NCBI GenBank assembly: GCA_003452655.1
Contig: DMNR01000092.1
Span: forward strand, 264 to 6,044
Source of the DNA: Actinomycetota bacterium
GTDB lineage: Bacteria > Actinomycetota > Actinomycetes > S36-B12 > UBA10799
Length of the DNA: 5,781 nt
Reading direction: 5' to 3'
The notes below the pieces were generated by a model. That model was given only the letters and a program-made list of their open reading frames with translations. It did no database searches and had not been told where the DNA came from. A program made the position numbers and the translations under genes. Below, in pieces: positions 1 through 5,572 of this stretch (its first letter is position 1; each line of letters starts with the position of its first letter).

Positions 1-1
1 C

Positions 2-388
2 GAGCGCTACTTCATGCTCATCCCGGAGGCCTGCCAACTCGTCCTCGAGGCCGCTGCCGCCGCACCCGGGCGCGGCGAGGTCATGGTGCTGGACATGGGC
101 AAACCGCAGCGGATCGTCGATGTCGCGCGGGCGCTGATTCGGATGTCGGGTCGCACCGGGATCGACATCACTTTCACCGGGCTGCGGCCCGGCGAGAAGA
201 TGAGCGAGGACCTCGTCGCGCGGGGGGAAGACGTCACGGCCACCAACAACCGCCTGGTCACCGGCGCCACCGTGCTTCCCATGCAACCCAGCGAGCTCCC
301 GAGCGAGGTCGTCGTCCACGACCATGCGTCGGCCTTGACCTGGACCCGTTCCCACGCGCTGGCAACGATCAGCGGAAAGGCGAGTTAA
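2..388 (+). CDS. CapD/FlaA1/WbpM-type nucleotide-sugar dehydratase, C-terminal part
   Basis: This is the last 128 codons of a polysaccharide-biosynthesis protein of the CapD/FlaA1/WbpM group (extended SDR fold); the reading frame is open to the left edge. Visible family landmarks are the RYFMLIPEA segment at the very start, followed by a helix ending in LVLEAAAAA, then VLDMGKPQRIVDVARALI and FTGLRPGEKMSEDL, in the order found near the C terminus of these enzymes. Known members act on UDP-N-acetylhexosamines, usually as 4,6-dehydratases, and many carry N-terminal membrane helices. The Rossmann motif, catalytic residues and any membrane part lie outside the window, so the exact reaction cannot be judged. 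It ends with TAA at 386-388, four bases before the next gene's GTG, so the two are probably one operon. The family call is secure; the substrate is unknown. Confidence 0.93.
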   Translation, partial: ERYFMLIPEACQLVLEAAAAAPGRGEVMVLDMGKPQRIVDVARALIRMSGRTGIDITFTGLRPGEKMSEDLVARGEDVTATNNRLVTGATVLPMQPSELPSEVVVHDHASALTWTRSHALATISGKAS

Positions 389-392
389 TGCC

Positions 393-1697
393 GTGACGCA
401 GGAGCCTGGCACGGACATCCGCAGTGACCGCTTCATATCGCTGTGGCTGGTCAATCAATACGCCCTTCGCATTGACCAACCCGGCATCACCCGGCACGCC
501 ACCCTGGCTAAGTACATGTATGCCGACGGCGTGCGCACCACCATTTTCGCGTCGCCCACGCACTACTGGAATGTCGGCGCAGTGCGGGCCGAAGCACGTG
601 ATCCAGAAGCACCGACGTTCCGCTACACCAGAACGCCCGCCATCGAGGTGAACGGTGTCCGACGGGTGCTCTCGATGCTGACCTTCAGCATGCGAGTCCT
701 CTTCGCAGCAACGGTGCAGACCCGGGGCACCACACCTGACATCGTGCTCGGATCGAGCCCGCATCCGTTCGGGGCGCTGGCGGCATGGGCGATCGCCCGG
801 CGATACCGAGTGCCCTTCCTGCTGGAGGTTCGCGATCTGTGGCCGGACTCGCTGATCCACCTGCTGGGTCTGAGTCCGCGCCACCCTCTCATCGCCATGA
901 TGCGGGTGCTCGAGCGCTTCCTCTACCGCCGGGCCAAGCTGGTCATTACCCTCCTGCCGGACAGCCGGGCCCATATCCAGCGGGTGGCGGGTCGCCCGGT
1001 GCCGGTGTTATGCATTCCCAATGGGTCAGACCTTACGCGGGTCCCCCCGGCGAAGGAACTCGCGGCCCATGACGGCATACGGGTCATGTATGCCGGGGCC
1101 CACGGAGTGGCAAACGCGTTGGGGCTGCTCTTGGACTCAGCCGCAGAACTGCAACGCCTCGGCCGCCACGACATCTCCATCCTGCTCGTCGGAGATGGCA
1201 AGGACAAGCCTGACTTAGAAGCTCGGGCCAGGGACCTCTGCCTGCAGCACGTTGTCTTCCGCGACCCTGTTGCCAAACACGAGCTGCTTGAGCTGCTGCC
1301 TGAAGCGGACATCCTCGTGCTTCCCGGACTGGACTCGCCGCTATACCGCAATGGCATCAGTCCCAACAAACTCTTCGATTACCTCGCAGCGGCCCGTCCG
1401 ATTGTCATGGCGCTGGACGCGCCGAGCAATCCGGTGGCCCTGGCTGTCGCGGGTGTCGTCGTCGCGCCGAGCGACTCCCAGGCACTCACTCACGGAATCC
1501 TCGAGGTCGCTGGATGGTCGTTGGCACGACGCAATGAGGTCGGTATGCGGGGCCGACGGTACGTCGAGGAGAACCATGAAATGCGGGGCCTCGCCGGGCG
1601 GCTCGCAGAGGCGCTCAGGACGGCGACAGCGAACCCTGCTCAAGGCCGCGACCGACAGCAGCAGCGATCACGTCACGTCGGCGTGCGGTCCGGATAG
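393..1697 (+). CDS. GT4-family glycosyltransferase, WbuB-like
   Basis: Predicted 434-residue GT-B glycosyltransferase that would add a sugar from a nucleotide donor to a lipid-linked glycan at the cytoplasmic face of the membrane. The start is GTG at 393, with GGAAAGG at 374-380 upstream. Landmarks of the WbuB-like branch of GT4 are RDLWPDSL (residues 147-154), CIPNGSDL near residue 210, a VMYAGAHG strand opening the donor-binding domain, LLVGDGKDK, and NGISPNKLFDYLAAARP (about 320-336). The last stands in place of the classical EX7E motif, with D329 at the position of the second acidic residue. The final 20 or so residues are polar and arginine/glutamine rich, and their codons overlap the tail of the opposite-strand gene. 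Two rare TTA leucine codons lie at 1008-1010 and 1215-1217. WbuB relatives transfer deoxy-amino sugars, but donor specificity here is not readable. Confidence 0.92.
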   Translation: MTQEPGTDIRSDRFISLWLVNQYALRIDQPGITRHATLAKYMYADGVRTTIFASPTHYWNVGAVRAEARDPEAPTFRYTRTPAIEVNGVRRVLSMLTFSMRVLFAATVQTRGTTPDIVLGSSPHPFGALAAWAIARRYRVPFLLEVRDLWPDSLIHLLGLSPRHPLIAMMRVLERFLYRRAKLVITLLPDSRAHIQRVAGRPVPVLCIPNGSDLTRVPPAKELAAHDGIRVMYAGAHGVANALGLLLDSAAELQRLGRHDISILLVGDGKDKPDLEARARDLCLQHVVFRDPVAKHELLELLPEADILVLPGLDSPLYRNGISPNKLFDYLAAARPIVMALDAPSNPVALAVAGVVVAPSDSQALTHGILEVAGWSLARRNEVGMRGRRYVEENHEMRGLAGRLAEALRTATANPAQGRDRQQQRSRHVGVRSG

Positions 1698-2575
1698 CGT
1701 CGCCCGAGTACCTTGGCCGGCACTCCAGCGACGACATCGCCGGGAGCCACATCCTTGACCACTGCGGCACCAAGACCCACGAGAGCGTCGTCACCGATAT
1801 GAGCTTGGTTGATGATGGTGGCCTCCGGTGAGATCCACGCCCGAGCGCCGATCGTGACCCCACCGCTCACCTCGGCGCCGGCGATAATGAACGCCCCTTC
1901 GCCTACCGTGACGTTGTGCGCGATAAACACTGCGTCGTCGATCTTGACGTGATCGGACAAGACCGTCGGGTTGATCGTCCCCTGAGCGATCGTGACATGG
2001 CTTCCGATTTCCACGTCGTTGCCGATTGTCACGCCGCCCTGATGGGGGATGCGGATGGGAGTGCCGTCGGCCTCTACCTCAAACCCGAACCCTGGCCCAC
2101 CGATGCTGGTGTGACTTCCGATTCGAACTCGCTCACCCAACACGCACCCAGTCTCCAGCACCGCATGGTGGCCGATGAAGCACCCGTTTCCCACGACCAC
2201 TCCGTCATCGAGGACGGCAAAGTGTCCGACGTGGACACCGTCACCAAGAACGACGTCCTCCCCGACGAATGCCGTGGGACTCACGGTCGCCTCCCTACCA
2301 GTCGCCAGGTAATCGCGCACGACTCGCGCGAACACCAATCGTGGGTTGGCCACGCGCACCGCGTTGGGAAGGCCCTCCGGAGCTGCATCCGGCACGAGGA
2401 AGAGGGTTTTCGGATGCGCGCGGACCGTGTGCTCGATCTGTCCGTTCCACGTCTTTGCGAACGCGAGCGTGTGGTCCTGGGGCGCGCCTAGCGCGGAGAC
2501 ACCGGTGACGATGTTGCGCGATTCCAGATGCTGGCCACATGAGGCGGCAACCTCCGCGAAGCTAACCTTGGCCAT
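1673..2575 (-). CDS. LpxD-like left-handed beta-helix N-acyltransferase
   Basis: Predicted 300-residue cytoplasmic acyltransferase. Residues about 1-95 resemble the LpxD N-terminal uridine-nucleotide-binding domain, with VANPRLVFARVV near its end (75-86). Residues about 96-290 are hexapeptide repeats of a left-handed beta-helix. The middle follows LpxD closely: PGFGFEVEADG (161-171), TIGNDVEIGSHVTI (183-196), VKIDD (210-214) and IAHNV (218-222). H220 aligns with the catalytic histidine of E. coli LpxD. Two differences stand out: the usual IDRG is IAQG (196-199), and the protein stops after a GVPAKVLGRR segment (284-293), as in NeuD/PglD-type sugar acetyltransferases, without the C-terminal helices by which LpxD contacts acyl-ACP. 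The ATG at 2575 was chosen over an upstream in-frame ATG at 2698 because GGAAGG lies 9 bases before it and the LpxD-like sequence begins there. It overlaps the deacetylase gene by 14 bases. Substrate and acyl group are unknown. Confidence 0.88.
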   Translation of the reverse strand: MAKVSFAEVAASCGQHLESRNIVTGVSALGAPQDHTLAFAKTWNGQIEHTVRAHPKTLFLVPDAAPEGLPNAVRVANPRLVFARVVRDYLATGREATVSPTAFVGEDVVLGDGVHVGHFAVLDDGVVVGNGCFIGHHAVLETGCVLGERVRIGSHTSIGGPGFGFEVEADGTPIRIPHQGGVTIGNDVEIGSHVTIAQGTINPTVLSDHVKIDDAVFIAHNVTVGEGAFIIAGAEVSGGVTIGARAWISPEATIINQAHIGDDALVGLGAAVVKDVAPGDVVAGVPAKVLGRRYPDRTPT

Positions 2576-3221
2576 GGGATGACGCCTTCCACACGAGTGA
2601 TATGACTTCGAAAGCCTCGGCAAGGTCCAGGCGCGCCTGGTGACCACGGAAGACCGCTGCGCTATGGATATATGACGCGCCGGTATACCCTCGACCAAGC
2701 TGCTGTTGACTGGCGTACTGAGCGAGCATTCGCTCCTTCAACTCCAGGTCTTCCTCGCGGAGTTGGACATGCGCGTTGGTCGTCGAGTGGCTTTGATTCC
2801 AAGGAATCTCAAATCCGAGAATCGTGATGCCACGGAATGCCCTGACGCATTCTTCATGCACCACCCGGTGGTCTTGGTGAGTGTCTGTGCTTGCATGCGT
2901 GAGGACGAGGTCAGGCTGCAACGAACGCTTGACGGCGACCAGCGTTTCCAGGATGTCTTGCCGATGTTGGGGGAAGTTCCGCACGGGAAGCCGGTGTACG
3001 GTCGCCGAGGCAGGCTGCAACAGGGCCATGGACGCGTGGAACTCCCGTTCCAGCGTGTCCGCGGACGCTCCCACGGGAAGACTGGCCTCGGCTCGCGACA
3101 ACGCGTGAACGTGAAGCTCCGCTCCGGCCTGACGGAGCCGCGACAGCGTACCGCCGCATCCGAGTTCGACGTCGTCGGTGTGTGCTCCGACAGCCAACAC
3201 CCTATGAGACGTCAAGATCAT
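2562..3221 (-). CDS. PIG-L/LmbE-family sugar de-N-acetylase
   Basis: Predicted 219-residue zinc-dependent de-N-acetylase of the PIG-L/LmbE family (relatives: MshB of mycothiol, BshB of bacillithiol, and antibiotic and polysaccharide deacetylases). It would remove acetate from an N-acetylated amino sugar. The N-terminal metal motif is GAHTDDVELGCGGT (residues 12-25), with threonine in place of the usual proline; H14 and D17 are the expected metal ligands. The second motif is THQDHR (114-119), in which H118 should complete the metal site and H115 is the likely catalytic acid, by analogy with MshB. The size fits the family. The ATG at 3221 follows a strong GGAGGAGG. The 3' end overlaps the LpxD-like gene by 14 bases, so the two are almost certainly translated together. 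A role in mycothiol synthesis is unlikely given the polysaccharide context and smaller size. Confidence 0.92.
   Translation of the reverse strand: MILTSHRVLAVGAHTDDVELGCGGTLSRLRQAGAELHVHALSRAEASLPVGASADTLEREFHASMALLQPASATVHRLPVRNFPQHRQDILETLVAVKRSLQPDLVLTHASTDTHQDHRVVHEECVRAFRGITILGFEIPWNQSHSTTNAHVQLREEDLELKERMLAQYASQQQLGRGYTGASYIHSAAVFRGHQARLDLAEAFEVISLVWKASSHGQG
2585..2590 (-). promoter_or_regulatory. Ribosome binding site that fixes the LpxD-like gene start
   Basis: On the minus strand GGAAGG lies 9 bases before the ATG at 2575, inside the 3' end of the deacetylase gene. It supports this internal start over the in-frame ATG at 2698, from which about 41 residues with no LpxD resemblance would be added. 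Confidence 0.7.
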
Positions 3222-3226
3222 CCGGT

Positions 3227-3234
3227 CCTCCTCC
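3227..3234 (-). promoter_or_regulatory. Strong ribosome binding site of the deacetylase gene
   Basis: On the minus strand GGAGGAGG stands 5 bases before the ATG at 3221. It is the strongest Shine-Dalgarno match in the window and confirms the start of the leftward two-gene operon. Confidence 0.8.
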
Positions 3235-3310
3235 GATGCGCTTGCCCTCGGCAGTATGCAAAAACCCGGCGCTCCTCAGCCTATCGTCTCCCCCTTGATC
3301 AGCCTGGCAA

Positions 3311-3326
3311 CGCACCGCTGGGTGCG
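3311..3326. repeat. Perfect 6-bp inverted repeat, possible operator or hairpin
   Basis: CGCACC and GGTGCG form a perfect inverted repeat around a GCTG centre, ending about 23 bases before the candidate -10 box, hence at the place of a -35 region. It could be a regulator site for the divergent promoters or a small hairpin. In DNA this rich in G+C, a repeat of this length can also arise by chance. Confidence 0.3.
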
Positions 3327-3349
3327 GGACCTGCCCCTGCCAGACGATC

Positions 3350-3355
3350 TATACT
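3350..3355 (+). promoter_or_regulatory. Candidate -10 box for the SDR-glycosyltransferase operon
   Basis: TATACT matches the TATAAT consensus at five of six positions and stands out in otherwise G+C-rich DNA. Transcription from it would give a leader of roughly 55 bases before the ATG at 3417. No good -35 hexamer lies 16-18 bases upstream, so the promoter may be weak or activator dependent. Confidence 0.4.
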
Positions 3356-3376
3356 TGCCTAGTTCCCTCGCGGCCA

Positions 3377-3388
3377 GCCCCTCGGGGC
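3377..3388 (+). repeat. Short G+C hairpin in the leader of the SDR gene
   Basis: GCCC and GGGC pair around a CTCG loop (the palindrome extends to GCCCC/GGGGC), about 28 bases before the SDR start codon. It would fold in the RNA leader but ends well before the ribosome binding site and has no following T run, so it does not look like a terminator. Its function is unknown. Confidence 0.25.
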
Positions 3389-3416
3389 GCCACTCCCACC
3401 TCGCCAGGACGAATCG

Positions 3417-4331
3417 ATGCGCACCGACCTCGCCCCGCAGCCTTCCCGGGCTGTCGTCGCGGTCACTGGAGCCACCGGCTTCATCGGCCAGCACGTATGC
3501 GCCTCCTTGCGACAGGCTGGCCACGAGATCGTCCCGATCGATATCCGGCCTCATTCGGACCCAGACGGTGTGCAGGATGACCTGTCGGACCCAGTCCGCC
3601 TCGGGGACATCCTGCGCGCGACCTCCGTCTCACGGTTGGTCCACGCGGCCTGGAACGGCCATCCTCGCAGCGCCGGCACCAACTACGCCGGGCAGTTGAC
3701 CACCAGCGTGACGCCCACGACGAACACCATGCTTGCGGCTGCCCTGGCGGGGCTCGAGCATGTCGTGTCGATCAGCTCCGGTGGTGGATTGGCAGGAGTC
3801 GCCGCCGAGAGGCAGAAACCACCAGCCTACGGCTGGGCCAAACGGGTGGCCGAAGCTGTCGCGGTCGCGCACTCCGAGATGTTCGGATTCACTCTCACGA
3901 TCCTCAGGCCGTCGGCCGTCTACGGTCCGGGGCAGAACCCGCGAACCGGGCTCGGCGCGATCACGGTCTTCGCAGACGCGCTGCTCCACCATCGCCCGGT
4001 CCGATTGCTGGGTAACGGCTCGGAGACTCGTGACTTCCTCCATGTCCGCGATCTGGCTCACGCGGTGGCGCTGTCCGCGTCCCACCAAGCCGACGGCATC
4101 TTTCCGCTTGGTGGTCCCGAGTCGCTGAGTCTTATCGAGGTAATCGCGCTGATCGAACAGGTGACGCAGACGCGGGCCACCATCGAGTACTTCCCCGCCA
4201 CGGGGGTAGACCCGAACCAAGTCACGCTTGATGATTCGGCCTTCCAGAAGGCGACCGGATGGACACCGCAGATCCGCCTCCGTGACTCGTTGCCAGAACT
4301 CGTCGATTCACTGCGCAGGTTGACCCCGTGA
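3417..4331 (+). CDS. Extended-SDR NAD-dependent nucleotide-sugar epimerase/dehydratase
   Basis: Predicted 304-residue extended short-chain dehydrogenase/reductase acting on a nucleotide sugar, as epimerase, reductase or dehydratase. The dinucleotide-binding motif TGATGFIG is at residues 17-24, and D42 at the end of the second strand suggests NAD rather than NADP. The catalytic YxxxK is Y138-GWA-K142, with serines S120/S121 before it. RPSAVYGPGQ follows, as in GalE-like enzymes, then RDFLHVRDLAHAV, and near the C terminus a GWTPQIRLRDSL segment typical of the family. The ATG at 3417 has AGGA at 3406-3409. The gene leads a rightward operon and its TGA overlaps the next gene's GTG by 4 bases. 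Paired with the dehydratase at the left edge it could reduce or epimerise a keto-sugar, as in UDP-QuiNAc or FucNAc routes, but this is inference. Confidence 0.9.
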   Translation: MRTDLAPQPSRAVVAVTGATGFIGQHVCASLRQAGHEIVPIDIRPHSDPDGVQDDLSDPVRLGDILRATSVSRLVHAAWNGHPRSAGTNYAGQLTTSVTPTTNTMLAAALAGLEHVVSISSGGGLAGVAAERQKPPAYGWAKRVAEAVAVAHSEMFGFTLTILRPSAVYGPGQNPRTGLGAITVFADALLHHRPVRLLGNGSETRDFLHVRDLAHAVALSASHQADGIFPLGGPESLSLIEVIALIEQVTQTRATIEYFPATGVDPNQVTLDDSAFQKATGWTPQIRLRDSLPELVDSLRRLTP

Positions 4332-5572
4332 CGGGTGCAGCACAAGCGGCACGAATTCTCGTCATCACCGGCCGGGTGCCTTACTCCACGACCGAAGAAG
4401 CGTTCGTTCAAGATGAACTCGAAACGATGCTGCGGCTCGGGACTGACCTTCTCGTGGTTCCTGCTCGGTTGCAGACGTCAGGACCCAACCAGCAGGCCAC
4501 CTACTCCGGCCTCGTGGGCCGCGTCGTCGCCGAGAAGCTCCTCGCCCCGGCAGTTCTCAAAGGCGCGGCGCGCATCCTGGGGCGCCGTCCGGTCAAGGCC
4601 GTTCGAGCGAGCTTCCGGGCCGTCCAGGGCTCGGGCGGACTCCGCAATCTCATGACCAATGTGGCCATCATCCCCAAGGCGCTGTGGATTGCCGGACTGG
4701 CGCACGAGAGTCGCGCCGAGCATATCCACTCCTATTGGCTGGCTCACACCACGACGGCCGCGATGATCGCTGGCGAGATCACCGGCATACCGTGGAGTGC
4801 CACCGGATTCCGGTGGGATATCGACGCCCGCAATTCGCTCAGGTCCAAGTTGGCTAGCGCGAGCTTTATTCGCGTCGCCGACGAACTCGGCCAACGTCAA
4901 ATCGCCGCTGCTATCGCCCAACTCGATCTCACGACACCGTTGAACCTCGTCCGGACCGGCGTCCTTGTGCCCGACGCCGCCGCCTGGCGATCCTCACCGC
5001 TGACCGTCGACCATTGGTATTGCCCAGGGGCGTTCGTTGAGAAAAAGGGACACACGTTCTTGCTTGACGCGCTCCTGGAAGTGCGGCGCCGTGGGAGGTC
5101 GGTTCACCTCGATCTCTTCGGCGACGGTCCGCTGAAGAGTCACATCTCGGCCAAAGTCGCCGAATACGGCCTCACCGACGCCGTCACTTTCCACGGAGTC
5201 GTACCCCTAGCCGAGCTGCGGGCCTGCATGATGCGGCATCGCCCGGTCGTGGTCCTGCCGAGCATTCGCTCTTCCGACGGTCAGGAAGAAGGAATTCCGG
5301 TCGTCCTCATCGAGGCCATGGCCAATGGCTGTCCGGTCGTCTCGACCACGACTGGGTCGATACCCACCCTGATCACTCCTGGGTGCGGAACACTGGTTCC
5401 AGACGAGGATCCAGAGGCGCTGGCCGATGCACTCGACGCGATCTGCGAGCACCCCGGCGCGGCTGGTGCGGCCGCAGACCGCGCCTACGAGCGGGTTCGA
5501 TCGGAGTTCGATCGCGAAACCGTCGCCGCCACGATGCTCGACTTGATGGCTCACCAAGGGACGCTCCGATGA
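4328..5572 (+). CDS. GT4-family glycosyltransferase, WcaL/AmsK-like
   Basis: Predicted 414-residue cytoplasmic GT-B glycosyltransferase for glycan repeat-unit assembly. The GTG start at 4328 overlaps the SDR stop (GTGA), with only a weak AGG at 4317-4319, so translation probably depends on coupling. The N-terminal domain has HIHSYWLAH (132-140) and TGFRWDI (159-165). The C-terminal donor-binding domain opens at GAFVEKKGHTFLLDAL (234-249), followed by LDLFGDGPL, VTFHGVVPLAEL and EEGIPVVLIEAMANG. There E321 and E329 form the intact EX7E motif of retaining GT4 enzymes. The EGIPVVLIEAMA form and overall layout resemble WcaL/AmsK-type exopolysaccharide transferases. One oddity: where relatives usually carry a histidine in a TAH-x-x-DI motif, this protein has phenylalanine at 161. 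The sugar specificity is not readable. Confidence 0.92.
   Translation: MTGAAQAARILVITGRVPYSTTEEAFVQDELETMLRLGTDLLVVPARLQTSGPNQQATYSGLVGRVVAEKLLAPAVLKGAARILGRRPVKAVRASFRAVQGSGGLRNLMTNVAIIPKALWIAGLAHESRAEHIHSYWLAHTTTAAMIAGEITGIPWSATGFRWDIDARNSLRSKLASASFIRVADELGQRQIAAAIAQLDLTTPLNLVRTGVLVPDAAAWRSSPLTVDHWYCPGAFVEKKGHTFLLDALLEVRRRGRSVHLDLFGDGPLKSHISAKVAEYGLTDAVTFHGVVPLAELRACMMRHRPVVVLPSIRSSDGQEEGIPVVLIEAMANGCPVVSTTTGSIPTLITPGCGTLVPDEDPEALADALDAICEHPGAAGAAADRAYERVRSEFDRETVAATMLDLMAHQGTLR

Larger units (their letters stand above)
3222..3416. promoter_or_regulatory. Divergent intergenic region with likely promoters for both directions
   Basis: This stretch separates the divergent deacetylase and SDR genes and is the only sizeable non-coding part of the window, so both transcripts probably start here. 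For the rightward genes, TATACT at 3350-3355 is one mismatch from the sigma-70-type -10 consensus; no convincing -35 box is seen at the right spacing. For the leftward genes, CATACT on the minus strand (3253-3258) is a weaker -10 candidate with no -35. AGGA at 3406-3409 is the likely ribosome binding site of the SDR gene. Two short inverted repeats (3311-3326 and 3377-3388) also lie here. Confidence 0.5.

Noticed and set aside
388..396. ATG at 388-390 as the start of the first glycosyltransferase.
   Set aside because: That frame stops after two codons (ATG CCG TGA); the GTG at 393 opens the long frame with a suitable upstream GGAAAGG.
369..974. A 201-codon open frame on the minus strand opposite the first glycosyltransferase.
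   Set aside because: Its translation shows no recognisable domain and low-complexity polar content, and it lies fully against a gene with clear GT4 motifs; long antisense frames are common in G+C-rich DNA.
1673..1697. A bidirectional terminator between the convergent genes.
   Set aside because: The coding regions overlap and no convincing hairpin with a T run was seen at this junction.
1916..2491. A 191-codon plus-strand open frame opposite the LpxD-like gene.
   Set aside because: The opposite strand encodes clear hexapeptide repeats and LpxD motifs; this translation has no family features or upstream ribosome binding site of note.
2576..2698. Upstream ATG at 2698 as the start of the LpxD-like protein, adding about 41 residues.
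   Set aside because: The extra residues do not look like LpxD, would overlap the deacetylase by 137 bases, and the ATG at 2575 has a well-placed GGAAGG.
2706..3362. A 218-codon plus-strand open frame opposite the deacetylase gene.
   Set aside because: The minus strand holds both PIG-L metal motifs with a strong ribosome binding site; the plus-strand translation is arginine rich and looks non-coding.
3630..4220. A 196-codon minus-strand open frame opposite the SDR gene.
   Set aside because: The SDR has its nucleotide-binding motif and YxxxK in the plus frame; the antisense product resembles nothing and is a frame shadow.
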